DNA of 64,000 nucleotides from Rhizorhabdus wittichii RW1 (GTDB taxonomy: Bacteria > Pseudomonadota > Alphaproteobacteria > Sphingomonadales > Sphingomonadaceae), in the NCBI GenBank assembly GCA_000016765.1, contig CP000699.1, positions 3,683,001 through 3,747,000 on the forward strand, written 5' to 3'. Of this stretch, positions 1-8,035 are shown one piece after another. Position numbers and translations under genes: made by a program. Every line of letters begins with the position of its first letter. The stretch's first letter is position 1. Under the pieces are notes generated by a model. The model was not told the origin of the DNA, made no database searches, and saw nothing but the letters and a program-made list of their open reading frames with translations.

Positions 1-1
1 G

Positions 2-508
2 AATTTCCGCAACCGGAAGGCCGAGGACCAGGTCGGCGTGGTGCCGACCGAGCATCTCGCCGCCTTCTGCGCGGCCTGCGTGCTCGACGACCGCGAGGAG
101 GCGCGCCGCATCGGCCTGCGCGGCCAGCGCTTCTTTGCCGAGGCGATCGCCCACTGGTACCAGGGTGGCCCCAAGCCGTCGACCGACGACCTGTCGGCGG
201 CGGAGCAGGAGGCCGCGTTGAACCAGGGCAAGGAAGCGGTCGTCGCCTATCTCTCCGAAGAGAAGATCACGATCGGCGACGAGCATACCAGCAACTATTC
301 GGTCGCCGAGGATGCCTATGGCAATGCCGACGACTGCATCCGCTACGTGACCCGATTGCAGGAGGCCGGCGCCGACGAGGTGCTGTTCCTGTTCCAGATG
401 GGCACCGTCCCGCACGCGTCGATCCTGGAGACGATCCGCAACATCGGCACCAAGGTGATCCCGCACTTCCGCGCCCAGGCGCAGCAGGCGGCGGTCGCCG
501 CGGAATGA
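2..508 (+). CDS. LLM-class flavin-dependent oxidoreductase (5' end missing)
   Basis: This frame is open from the left edge, so only about the last 168 residues are present. The visible part matches the C-terminal half of bacterial luciferase-like (LLM) monooxygenases, which use reduced FMN to oxygenate small organic substrates. The tail with GADEVLFLFQMGTVPH followed by ETIRNIGTKVIPHF is typical of the family's last beta-alpha units. A GTG at 38 is in frame but lies inside conserved sequence, so it is not the true start. The stop overlaps the start of the next gene (ATGA), indicating one transcript. The substrate cannot be read. The family call is fairly sure; the N-terminal flavin-binding half is not visible. 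Confidence 0.8.
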   Translation, partial: NFRNRKAEDQVGVVPTEHLAAFCAACVLDDREEARRIGLRGQRFFAEAIAHWYQGGPKPSTDDLSAAEQEAALNQGKEAVVAYLSEEKITIGDEHTSNYSVAEDAYGNADDCIRYVTRLQEAGADEVLFLFQMGTVPHASILETIRNIGTKVIPHFRAQAQQAAVAAE

Positions 509-1272
509 GCGGGGGCAGCTTCGAGGGCCAGGTCGCCCTCGTCACCGGCGGCGGATCGGGCATCGGCCGCGCCGCCGCCCGGCGCTTCGCCGCCGAGGGC
601 GCCGCGGTGGTCGTCGCCGACCTGAACGGGGAAGGCGCCGCCGCCACGGCGGCGCTGATCCGGGAGGCCGGCGGCCGCGCGACCGCGGTCACCGCCGACG
701 TCGCGAGCGAGGCCGACAACCAGGCGATGTTCGACGCCGCCGAGCGCGACTATGGCGGCATCGACCATGCCTTCCTCAACGCCGGCATGCTCCAGCCCTA
801 TATCCCGTTCGAGCAGGTGACGACGGCGCTGTTCGACAGGCTGATCGCGGTCAACCTGCGCGGCGCCTTCCTGGGGCTGCAACTCGCGCTCGCGCGGCTG
901 CGGCCGGGCGGGGCCTGCGTCGTCACCGCCTCGGCGGCCGGCCTGATCGGCTTCTCCGAGGCGGCGGCCTATGCCACGTCGAAGCACGGCCTGGTCGGGC
1001 TGGTCCGCTCGGCGGCGCGCGCCTTCGCCGACAAGGGGCTGCGCGTGAACGCGGTCTGCCCCGGCATGGTGCTGACCCCGATGAACGGGATCGCGCAGGA
1101 CGACGCGCTCGCCGAGGAGCTGTCGCATCCCGGCTATCGCGGCGGCCTTTCGGCGCAGCATATCGCCGAGGTCGCGCTGTTCCTGATGTCGAACCGCGCC
1201 GCGGGGGTCAACGGACAGGCGCAGCTCGTCGATTCGGCCCTGCTGTCGTCCTTCCCGCCGCTCGATCTCTAG
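505..1272 (+). CDS. SDR-family NAD(P)-dependent oxidoreductase
   Basis: A 255-residue classical short-chain dehydrogenase, normal length for the family. The cofactor motif TGGGSGIG is at residues 14-21, the structural LNAG at 91-94, the catalytic Ser near 143 and the YATSK pair at Tyr156/Lys160. Asp39 after beta2 suggests NAD(H) preference. It starts at an ATG that overlaps the stop of the upstream flavin oxidoreductase by 4 bases, so the two are probably translationally coupled. A dehydrogenase following a flavin monooxygenase fits oxidation of the newly formed alcohol, but this is inference from position. Confidence 0.9.
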   Translation: MSGGSFEGQVALVTGGGSGIGRAAARRFAAEGAAVVVADLNGEGAAATAALIREAGGRATAVTADVASEADNQAMFDAAERDYGGIDHAFLNAGMLQPYIPFEQVTTALFDRLIAVNLRGAFLGLQLALARLRPGGACVVTASAAGLIGFSEAAAYATSKHGLVGLVRSAARAFADKGLRVNAVCPGMVLTPMNGIAQDDALAEELSHPGYRGGLSAQHIAEVALFLMSNRAAGVNGQAQLVDSALLSSFPPLDL

Positions 1273-1309
1273 CTCTGTTCCGGGTCAGATCGAGACTGCC
1301 CCCCCGATG

Positions 1310-1400
1310 GTCATTCCCGCGAAAGCGGGAATCCACGGTCACGGCACATTCAGCCTCTTGGGGGCCTTCATCCATGGATTCCCGCTTTCGCGGGAATGAC
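1310..1400. repeat. Pair of inverted palindromic intergenic repeats
   Basis: Two copies of the same 26-base unit face each other, at about 1310-1335 and 1375-1400. Each contains the hairpin ATTCCCGC-GAAA-GCGGGAAT, and the second is the exact reverse complement of the first. They lie between convergent genes (SDR and LuxR), so the RNA of either strand can fold into one long stem or two short ones. Such REP-like units are common in GC-rich proteobacterial intergenic DNA. A termination or mRNA-end role is possible. No T-run is present. Confidence 0.75.
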
Positions 1401-1451
1401 GGAAAGATGGGGAAACCGGCAGGATTCGATCAAATCCGGAAAGAATCTAGG

Positions 1452-2573
1452 TCAGGGCGCGGGGCGCGACAGGCTGGGCAGGCTCTGATGGACGAGCTGG
1501 ACGAGCTGGCTCTGCCGCTTGACCCCGGTCTTGCCGAAGATCGAGCGCAGGTGCGCGCGCACGGTGTTGGCGGAAATGCCGAGCCGGGCCGCCACCTCGG
1601 CCGGCGCCAGCCCCTCGGCGAGATGCGCGGCCACCGCCGCCTCGCCCTGGGTCAGGCCGAGCAGGTCGCGGATCGCCTCGGCCGAGATGCGCGGCCCATG
1701 GGTCGGATCGGTCAGGAACAGCACCGCCGCCGGGCCGCCGCCCGCCGACACGAATTCGGGGGCCGGCGCCTGGCCGACCACCAGCAGCAGGTCGCCGGTA
1801 CCCGAGGGCCGTTCGATCCGCAGCGTCAGCGGGCCGTTCTCGTCGCTGCGGGCGAGGCGCGCCTGGAGCTGGCGGCCGATCTCGGCATCGTCGAACGTCA
1901 GTGCGTCGCCGCGCAGCGCGATCCCGTCGCGCTCGGCCAGGATGGTCGAGGCCGGCGGATTGAGGCGCAGCACCTTGCCGCGCCGGTCGAGGATGATCAC
2001 GCCGACCGCCATCTGGGCGACCGCGCCGGCATAGATGCGCTGCTCGGTCTCGCCCGCCGCCAGCCGCTCGAACAGCGCCAGCGCGATGCGGAGATGGGGG
2101 ACCAGCGTCTCCAGCCGGCGGCGGTCGGCCGGTTCGAAGCGCGGCCGGTCGGCGGCGCGGGTCAGCCGCAGCCGCATCTCGAGCCGGCTCGCCTCGCCGA
2201 TGTCGACGCCGAGAATCTCGTCGCTGGTCTGTTCGAGGAAGGCGCGGAAGGCGGTCTTGCGGTCGAGCGTGGTGGCCGGCACGAAATCGCGGAAGCGCGC
2301 GACCTTGCCCTCGGGCAGGCCGACGAACGGGTCCTCGGCGAACAGGCGGCTGTTATAGTCGGCGCCGACGCCGGGATCGGCGTTGGGGGTCAGGATCATG
2401 CCGGGCTGGTCGGCCTGGCGCGGGGTGAGGATCAGCGTGGCCCAGGTCGCGCCGGAGGCCTCGCCGAGCCGTTCGAGGAAGGCCGACCACGGCTCCTCGT
2501 CGAGCAGGCTGGCGAACAGCGCGGCGAGCACGCCGGGCATGTCGGGATATTCGTCGGGCGTCGGGTCCGGCAT
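1452..2573 (-). CDS. LuxR-family HTH transcriptional regulator
   Basis: A 373-residue protein ending in a GerE/LuxR-type DNA-binding domain: a helix beginning LTQGEAAVAAHLAEG, then the recognition segment LGISANTVRAHLRSIF near residue 335. The preceding roughly 300 residues look like a PAS/GAF-type sensory region (a stretch around VGVIILDRRGKVLRLN resembles a PAS core). It diverges from the esterase gene, with only 17 bases between the proposed starts. No good ribosome site precedes codon 1, so a downstream Met (codon 12, near 2540) is a credible alternative. It probably controls the neighbouring catabolic genes; the ligand is unknown. Confidence 0.85.
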   Translation of the reverse strand: MPDPTPDEYPDMPGVLAALFASLLDEEPWSAFLERLGEASGATWATLILTPRQADQPGMILTPNADPGVGADYNSRLFAEDPFVGLPEGKVARFRDFVPATTLDRKTAFRAFLEQTSDEILGVDIGEASRLEMRLRLTRAADRPRFEPADRRRLETLVPHLRIALALFERLAAGETEQRIYAGAVAQMAVGVIILDRRGKVLRLNPPASTILAERDGIALRGDALTFDDAEIGRQLQARLARSDENGPLTLRIERPSGTGDLLLVVGQAPAPEFVSAGGGPAAVLFLTDPTHGPRISAEAIRDLLGLTQGEAAVAAHLAEGLAPAEVAARLGISANTVRAHLRSIFGKTGVKRQSQLVQLVHQSLPSLSRPAP

Positions 2574-2590
2574 CAGGAGAGGGGAATAAA

Positions 2591-3502
2591 GTGATTGATC
2601 CGGTCTTGCAGCAAATGATTGAGGCGATGGCGGCGAGCGGCTTCGCCTTGCCCGACCCGCTCGAGGCGACGGCGATGCGCGCGCTGATGGACAATCCCTT
2701 CCCGACCGCGCCGATCGAGGTCGCCGAGGTGCGCGACGTGGAGGTCGACGGCGCCGCCGGCCCGATCGCGGCGCGGCTCTACCATCCCCGGCCGGGCGAG
2801 ACGCTGCCGGTCGCGGTGCTGTTCCATGGCGGCGGCTGGGTGGTCGGCACGCTCGACACGCATGACGGGCTGGCCCGCGTGCTGGCGCGCGACGCGGGCT
2901 GCGCGGTGCTGTCGGTCGCCTATCGCCTCGCTCCCGAGCATCGCTTTCCCGCGCCGGTCGACGACTGCATCGCCGCGGTGAAGGGCTTGCCCGCCCGGGC
3001 GGCAGGCTTCGGCATCGACGCCGGCCGCCTCGCGCTGGTCGGCGACAGCGCTGGCGGCAACCTCGCCGCGGCGGCGGCGCTGGCGCTGCGCGGCGGCGCG
3101 GTCGCGCCCCGCGCGCAGGTGCTGTTCTACCCGGTGATCGACAACGACTTCACGACGCCGTCCTACCGCGCCAATGCCGCGGGCGGCCTGCTGACCAACG
3201 AGATGATGGCCTTCTTCTGGGATGCCTATCTCGGCGCGGCCGACCCGCACGAGCTGGCGATGCCGATCCGCGCCGCCGACCTGACGGGGGTCGCCCCGGC
3301 GACGATCGTCCTCGCCGGCAACGATCCGCTCCATGACGAGGGCGCCGCCTATGCCGCGAAGCTGCGCGCGGCGGGGGTTCCCGTCGACCTGCACGACTTC
3401 GCGGGCGGCATCCACGGCTTCGCGAGCTTCTTCGGCATCGCCCCGATCGCCGACGAGGCGGTCGCCGTGGCGGCGGCGGCGCTGCGCAAGGCGCTCGGCT
3501 GA
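2591..3502 (+). CDS. Alpha/beta hydrolase, hormone-sensitive-lipase type esterase
   Basis: A 303-residue esterase of the HSL (bacterial family IV) group. The oxyanion-hole motif HGGGW is near residue 80 and the nucleophile elbow GDSAGG near 152-157. An acidic residue in the NDPLHDEG segment and the HGF histidine near the C-terminus complete the triad. It starts with GTG, preceded by a strong GGAGAGG ribosome site. It is divergent from the LuxR gene and convergent with the FAD dehydrogenase. It likely hydrolyses short-chain esters or lactones of the substrate handled by this cluster. Confidence 0.9.
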   Translation: MIDPVLQQMIEAMAASGFALPDPLEATAMRALMDNPFPTAPIEVAEVRDVEVDGAAGPIAARLYHPRPGETLPVAVLFHGGGWVVGTLDTHDGLARVLARDAGCAVLSVAYRLAPEHRFPAPVDDCIAAVKGLPARAAGFGIDAGRLALVGDSAGGNLAAAAALALRGGAVAPRAQVLFYPVIDNDFTTPSYRANAAGGLLTNEMMAFFWDAYLGAADPHELAMPIRAADLTGVAPATIVLAGNDPLHDEGAAYAAKLRAAGVPVDLHDFAGGIHGFASFFGIAPIADEAVAVAAAALRKALG

Positions 3503-3511
3503 TCTGGGGGA

Positions 3512-3534
3512 GGGGCGGCCGGATCGGCCGCCCC
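3512..3534. terminator. Bidirectional hairpin between convergent genes
   Basis: GGGGCGGCCG and CGGCCGCCCC form a perfect 10-bp stem with a three-base loop. It sits between the convergent esterase and FAD-dehydrogenase stop codons. There is no T-tract, so it would be a weak intrinsic terminator or an mRNA-stabilising end. Confidence 0.55.
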
Positions 3535-3543
3535 TGTCCGGGT

Positions 3544-5238
3544 TCAGCCCGGCTCGTTGGCGCGCACCGCGTCGGCCGCCGCCAGCCAGCCGAAGGTCAT
3601 CGCCGGCCCCAGCGTGGCGCCCGCGCCCGGATAGGAATAGCCCATCACCGAGGCGGCGAGGTTGCCGACCGCATAGAGGCCGGGGATGGCGCCGCCGCCC
3701 TCCGACAGGACCCGGCCGGTGCCGTCGGTGACGAGGCCGCCATTGGTGCCGATGTCGCCGAGGTGGATCGGGATGGCGTAGAAGGGGGCCTTGGCGAGCG
3801 ATCCGAGGGTCGGATTGGGCGCCACCCGCGGATCGCCGTAGAGCCGGTCATAGGCGGCGTCGCCCCGGCCGAAATCCTCGTCGCGGCCCTGCGCGACCAT
3901 CGCGTTGAAGCGATCGACCGTCGCGCGCAGCTCCGCCGGATCGACCTTCATCTTCGCCGCCAGCGTTTCGATCGTCGGCGCCTTGACCAGCACCTTGCGC
4001 ACCGCGGCGGACAGCATCCAGTCGGGGAACCCCGGGATCACCGGACCGGCCGGATAGCGCGCGCGGTAGCGGCCGTCGAACAGCAGCCAGCTCGGATCGG
4101 TGGCCGCGCCGGGCGCGCTCTTCGCCATCATCGCCTCGCCGAAGCGGTGGTAGGACAGCGCCTCGTTGGCGTAGCGGCGGCCCGCCTGGTTGACGATGAT
4201 CGAATGGGGCAGCGCCCGCTCGACCGTCGACAGCCGGCCGCGATCCTCGCCGGGGATGCGGAACACCGGCGCCCACCAGGCCGAATCGAGGTTGCGCACC
4301 GCCGCGCCCAGCTTCTGCGCGGCGATCAGCGCGTCGCCCTCGTTGTTGATTTGCGATCCGCTCGCCTGCGGCTGGCGCGCGCCGGGCAGGTGCGCCGCGC
4401 GCATCGCCGCGTTGCGCTCGAACCCGCCGGCGGCGAGGATCACGCCGCGCCGCGCGCCGATCCGCAGCTCGCGCCCGCCGTGCCGCACGGTCGCGCCGGC
4501 GACCCGCCCCTTCTCCTCGATCAGGCCGAGCAGTGGGCTTTCCAGCCAGACCTCGGCCCCGGTCCGGTCGAGCGCCTTGCGAAGCTGGGCGAGCAGCGCG
4601 GTGCCGAGCGTCAGCCGCCGGTCGCGCGGGCTGCGCAGCCGCTGCGGGATGTCGAGCCAATAGCCCGCCATCACCTTGACGATCACCTTCATCCAGCCCT
4701 TCGGCCGGAACAGGACCATGTGGGTCTCGGCCAGCTTCCAGTTGATCCGGCCCCACAGGCTGGCGGCGGGCGAGGCGCGCTGCATCGTGTCGAACGCGGC
4801 GCGATCCATCGTCCGCGCGTCGACCTCGCCTGGCATCAGATGGGTGCGATAGCCTTCGCGGCTGCCCTCGGTCTCGGGGTAATAATCGGGGTAGGGAAGC
4901 GCGGCATAGTGGACGTCGGCCTCGCGCTCGACCCATTCGAGCATGCGGTGCGCATGGTCGACATAGGAGCGGATCTGCTCGTCGGTGACGTTGGGCGCGG
5001 TCAGCCGGCGGATATAGCCGAACGCCTCGTCGAGGTCGTCGGGATGGCCAGCCTGCGCGGCGAGATGGCTGCCCGGAATCCAGATGCCGCCGCCCGATGT
5101 GGCGGAGGTGCCGCCCCACAGCGCGCCCTTCTCGACCACCAGCACCTCGGCGCCCGCCCTGGCCGCGCGCAACGCCGCGACCAGCGCGCCCGCGCCGGTC
5201 CCGACCACCAGCAGGTCCACTTCCCGATCATATGCCAT
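3544..5238 (-). CDS. FAD-dependent 3-ketosteroid-delta1-dehydrogenase-like oxidoreductase
   Basis: A 564-residue flavoprotein of the fumarate reductase/KstD superfamily. The N-terminal dinucleotide-binding motif GTGAGALVAALRAARAG is at about residues 13-29, followed by WGGTSATSGGGIW. The C-terminal FAD-binding stretch with YPGAGATLGPAMTFG closely resembles 3-oxosteroid 1-dehydrogenases. Those enzymes put a double bond next to a ketone using a quinone or artificial acceptor. The length matches the family. A ribosome site (GGAGGGG) precedes the ATG. The neighbouring alkene reductase and SnoaL-like genes fit remodelling of a cyclic ketone. A steroid substrate is only one possibility. Confidence 0.85.
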   Translation of the reverse strand: MAYDREVDLLVVGTGAGALVAALRAARAGAEVLVVEKGALWGGTSATSGGGIWIPGSHLAAQAGHPDDLDEAFGYIRRLTAPNVTDEQIRSYVDHAHRMLEWVEREADVHYAALPYPDYYPETEGSREGYRTHLMPGEVDARTMDRAAFDTMQRASPAASLWGRINWKLAETHMVLFRPKGWMKVIVKVMAGYWLDIPQRLRSPRDRRLTLGTALLAQLRKALDRTGAEVWLESPLLGLIEEKGRVAGATVRHGGRELRIGARRGVILAAGGFERNAAMRAAHLPGARQPQASGSQINNEGDALIAAQKLGAAVRNLDSAWWAPVFRIPGEDRGRLSTVERALPHSIIVNQAGRRYANEALSYHRFGEAMMAKSAPGAATDPSWLLFDGRYRARYPAGPVIPGFPDWMLSAAVRKVLVKAPTIETLAAKMKVDPAELRATVDRFNAMVAQGRDEDFGRGDAAYDRLYGDPRVAPNPTLGSLAKAPFYAIPIHLGDIGTNGGLVTDGTGRVLSEGGGAIPGLYAVGNLAASVMGYSYPGAGATLGPAMTFGWLAAADAVRANEPG

Positions 5239-5270
5239 GTCCCCTCCGGTCCTCTTCTTCTATGCTGTGG

Positions 5271-5328
5271 CAGAATCTGCACTATGCGAAATTAAACGAA
5301 CGTGTATCAACGCAAAGTGACAGATTCT
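5271..5328. promoter_or_regulatory. Inverted repeat in divergent promoter region
   Basis: CAGAATCTGCACT (5271-5283) and AGTGACAGATTCT (5316-5328) form a near-perfect inverted pair, differing by one inserted base. They flank about 32 AT-richer bases between the divergent FAD dehydrogenase and SnoaL-like genes. This is a plausible operator for a dimeric regulator acting on both genes, or a DNA-looping site. The regulator is not identified. Confidence 0.45.
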
Positions 5329-5365
5329 AGTGGAATGATGATATGGTCTGCGTGGAGAGGATGCG

Positions 5366-5986
5366 GTGAACGACGACATTATCAAGCGCATCGACCGACT
5401 CGAGTCGATCGATGCGATCCGCCAGCTCGCGGCGAAGTACAGCCTCGCGCTCGACATGCGTGACGCCGACGCCTGGGTCGGCCTGTTCCCCGAGGATGTG
5501 AAGGTCGGCAATGGCGAGACCGGCCGCGCCGCGCTGCGCGCCTGGTTCGACGACACGATGCGGCAGCAGTTCGACGGCACCTCGCACCATATCGGCGGCC
5601 ATATCATCGAGTTCGACGATCCCGATCATGCACAGGGCGTCGTCTATTCCAAGAACGAGCATGAGACCGGGCCCGAATGGGTGATCATGCAGATGATCTA
5701 CGTCGACCGCTATGAACGGATCGACGGCCGCTGGTATTTCCGCCGCCGCCTGCCGCTCTACTGGTACGCGACCGACCTCAACAAGCCGCCGATCGGCGGG
5801 CGCAAGATGCGCTGGCCGGGCCGCGAGCCCTATGAGGGCGGCTATCACGACTATTTCCCGTCGTGGAAGCGCTTCTGGGAACGCAGCGGCCCCGACGAGT
5901 CGCCGGTCGCGCCGCCCGCGCCGCTGGAGAGGTTCATCGAGACGATGCGCGGCGGCGCCGGCGCGCCGAAGGTGCGGGTGCGCTGA
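5366..5986 (+). CDS. SnoaL/NTF2-like family protein
   Basis: A 206-residue protein with the NTF2-like cone fold signature: an N-terminal helix (IDRLESIDAIRQLAAKYSLALDMRDADAWVGLF), later HHIGGHIIEFDDPDHAQGVVY and a final strand region ending RWYFRRRLPLYW. Family members act as small dehydratases, isomerases or hydroxylases on polycyclic substrates, or have no assigned reaction. It starts with GTG behind a GAGAGGA site. The stop overlaps the alkene reductase start by one base (TGATG), so the two are co-translated. No catalytic pair is assigned. Confidence 0.8.
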   Translation: MNDDIIKRIDRLESIDAIRQLAAKYSLALDMRDADAWVGLFPEDVKVGNGETGRAALRAWFDDTMRQQFDGTSHHIGGHIIEFDDPDHAQGVVYSKNEHETGPEWVIMQMIYVDRYERIDGRWYFRRRLPLYWYATDLNKPPIGGRKMRWPGREPYEGGYHDYFPSWKRFWERSGPDESPVAPPAPLERFIETMRGGAGAPKVRVR

Positions 5987-7056
5987 TGCCGGCACCGACG
6001 TTGTTCGATCCGGTCGCGCTCGGCGCGCTGCGGCTGGCCAACCGCATCGTCATGGCGCCGATGACGCGCAGCCGCGCCGACGAGGGCGACCGCCCGACCG
6101 ACCTCCATGTCGACTATTATGCCCAGCGCGCCGATGCCGGCCTGATCGTCAGCGAGGGCATCCACCCCTCGATCATGGGCAAGGGCTATGCGCGCACTCC
6201 CGGCCTCTACGACGATTCGCAGGTCGCGGCCTGGCGCAGGGTGACCGACGCGGTCCACGCGCATGGCGGGGTGATCGTCGCGCAGCTCATGCATGTCGGG
6301 CGGATCGCGGCACAGGCGAACCGGCCGGCGGGCGTCGACGTCGTCGCCCCCTCGGCGATCGCGGCGAAGGCTAAGCTATGGACCCCCGCCGGAATGGCGG
6401 GGACGATGGCGCCGCGCGCGCTGGAGACGCAGGAGATCGCCGGCGTCGTGCAGGATTACGCGCTGGCGGCGGCCCGCGCGATCGCCGCCGGCTTCGACGG
6501 GGTCGAGCTCCACTGCACCTCGGGCTATCTGCCCGCCCAGTTCATGGCGACCGGCGCCAACCGGCGCACCGACCGCTATGGCGGGTCGGCCGCGAACCGC
6601 GTCCGCTTCGTCGTCGAGACGATCGAGGCGCTGGCGGGGCGGATCGGCGCGCGCCGGGTCGGCTTCCGCATCTGCCCCGGCAATCCGTTCAACGACCTGC
6701 ACGACGACGACCCGGCGGAAACCCATGCGGCGCTGCTCGATGCGATCGGCGGGCTGGGCCTCGCTTATTGCCACCTGATCGAGATGGCGACGCCGCAGGC
6801 CGTCGACCATCGCGCCCTCGCCGCCGCGCATTGGCGCGGGCCGCTGATCCTCAACGACAGCCTCGACCAGGCGAAGGCCGAGGCGCTGGTCGGCGCGGGC
6901 ATCGCCGACGCGGTCTCCTTCGGCCGGCCGTTCATCGGCAATCCCGACCTGGTGGCGCGCTTCCGCGACGGCCATCCGCTGGCCGGCTTCGACCCGACGA
7001 CGCTCTATGCCGAAGGGGCGACGGGCTATACCGACTATCCGGCCTATCACGCCTGA
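5986..7056 (+). CDS. Alkene reductase (old yellow enzyme family)
   Basis: A 356-residue FMN-dependent ene-reductase. Family marks are LANRIVMAPMTRSRA at residues 18-32, SEGIHP at 56-61, QLMHVGRIA at 100-108, DRYGGS near 196, and a C-terminal FGRPFIGNPDL phosphate-binding loop. These enzymes reduce activated C=C bonds with NAD(P)H. The ATG at 5986 overlaps the upstream stop; an in-frame extension to 5863 lies inside the previous gene and is rejected. The substrate-anchoring H-x-x-N is replaced by H-C-T-S at 176-179, which may change substrate choice. Confidence 0.9.
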   Translation: MPAPTLFDPVALGALRLANRIVMAPMTRSRADEGDRPTDLHVDYYAQRADAGLIVSEGIHPSIMGKGYARTPGLYDDSQVAAWRRVTDAVHAHGGVIVAQLMHVGRIAAQANRPAGVDVVAPSAIAAKAKLWTPAGMAGTMAPRALETQEIAGVVQDYALAAARAIAAGFDGVELHCTSGYLPAQFMATGANRRTDRYGGSAANRVRFVVETIEALAGRIGARRVGFRICPGNPFNDLHDDDPAETHAALLDAIGGLGLAYCHLIEMATPQAVDHRALAAAHWRGPLILNDSLDQAKAEALVGAGIADAVSFGRPFIGNPDLVARFRDGHPLAGFDPTTLYAEGATGYTDYPAYHA

Positions 7057-7704
7057 TCAGGCGACGATCACCGGACGGTCGATCGCGCAGAAGCTGTGGA
7101 CGAGCAGTGGGTGGACCAGGAATTCGGTATATTCCGGGTCGAACCAGCGCTCGACATGGGCCCAATGCGCCGGGTGCATCATATAGGCGCCCTCCAGCCT
7201 CGCCCGATCGGCATATTCCTGTTCCCAGACATGGGTCCAGCCGTGCAGTCCGCTCGCCTCGTCGGCGGTGGCGAGCTGCCAGCGGCGGATCGAGCGGATC
7301 GCGCGGGGCATGGCGGCGGTCTGCGCGCCGAAGGCGGCGAGCCGCTCCGGCGTCGGGTCGATCGCGGCGCGGAACAGCGCGACGCGGTAGAGGCCGCCGC
7401 CGTCGACCGGCCCGCCGACCGCGCCGGTCGCATAGCCGACCGCGTCGAGATGGGTGGTGACCGCCGGATCGGCGAGCAGCTTGGCGGCCGGCGCCCAGGC
7501 GGCGCTGTCCAGCGCCGCGTCGCAGGCCGCGCGGTCGGCGAAGCTCGCGCGCCAGATCGCGTCGCCGCCATTGTAGACGCCGGGCAGGGTGGGCGCGAAC
7601 AGCAGCGCTTCGGCGCCGATCGCCGCGCTCGCCTCGGCGATGACGGCCATCGCCGCGTCGCGGCGGTCGGGGGCGAAGGTCGGGATCAGCAGCCGGTTAT
7701 ACAT
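7057..7704 (-). CDS. Dabb-like stress-responsive alpha/beta barrel protein
   Basis: A 215-residue protein that may hold two ferredoxin-like halves. The C-terminal half has the HVWEQEYADRARLEGAYMMHPAHWAHVERW pattern of Dabb (stress-responsive A/B barrel) proteins. Such folds occur in small lyases, cyclases and monooxygenases. The start (MYNRLL) overlaps the end of the upstream gene by 8 bases, so the two are coupled. It is transcribed after the quinone-reductase-like and 112-residue genes. No reaction can be assigned. Confidence 0.6.
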   Translation of the reverse strand: MYNRLLIPTFAPDRRDAAMAVIAEASAAIGAEALLFAPTLPGVYNGGDAIWRASFADRAACDAALDSAAWAPAAKLLADPAVTTHLDAVGYATGAVGGPVDGGGLYRVALFRAAIDPTPERLAAFGAQTAAMPRAIRSIRRWQLATADEASGLHGWTHVWEQEYADRARLEGAYMMHPAHWAHVERWFDPEYTEFLVHPLLVHSFCAIDRPVIVA

Positions 7705-8035
7705 CGGCGAGCGCCTCCAGCGCCTCGGCGGGGGCATAGGTGCCGCGCCTGCGCGACAGGATGAAGGGCGGGGCCTGCTCGTTCCACCAGCGGGCGACCG
7801 CCGCATCGCCGCGCGCGCGGTGCTTGGCGGCCCAGACCGCGCCGGCATGGTCGGCCTGCCAGACCAGCAGCAGCCGGTTGGGCGCGTCGTCGAGCCACAT
7901 CGCCGGCTCGACCATGCGATGCACCAGCGTCAGCCCGCGCGCCTCGTTGCCCGGCGCATAATGGGTCATATAGGCGTCGAGGAACGCCGCCCCCATGCCG
8001 GGCCGGGTCTCCACCTCGTCGACGATCCAGATCAT
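7697..8035 (-). CDS. Small ferredoxin-fold-like protein of unknown function
   Basis: A 112-residue protein (MIWIVDEVETRPGMGAAFLDAY at the start) with the size and strand-helix rhythm of NIPSNAP/EthD/antibiotic-monooxygenase-like ferredoxin folds. It lies between two genes that it overlaps by 4 bases (upstream, ATGA) and 8 bases (downstream), so it is translated as part of one operon. The pairing with the Dabb-like protein next door suggests related small barrel proteins acting on one intermediate. The function is not recognised. Confidence 0.55.
   Translation of the reverse strand: MIWIVDEVETRPGMGAAFLDAYMTHYAPGNEARGLTLVHRMVEPAMWLDDAPNRLLLVWQADHAGAVWAAKHRARGDAAVARWWNEQAPPFILSRRRGTYAPAEALEALADV

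Noticed and set aside
3763..5295. 510-codon open frame on the plus strand
   Set aside because: Antisense of the FAD dehydrogenase, with arginine/alanine-rich composition typical of GC-driven shadow frames.
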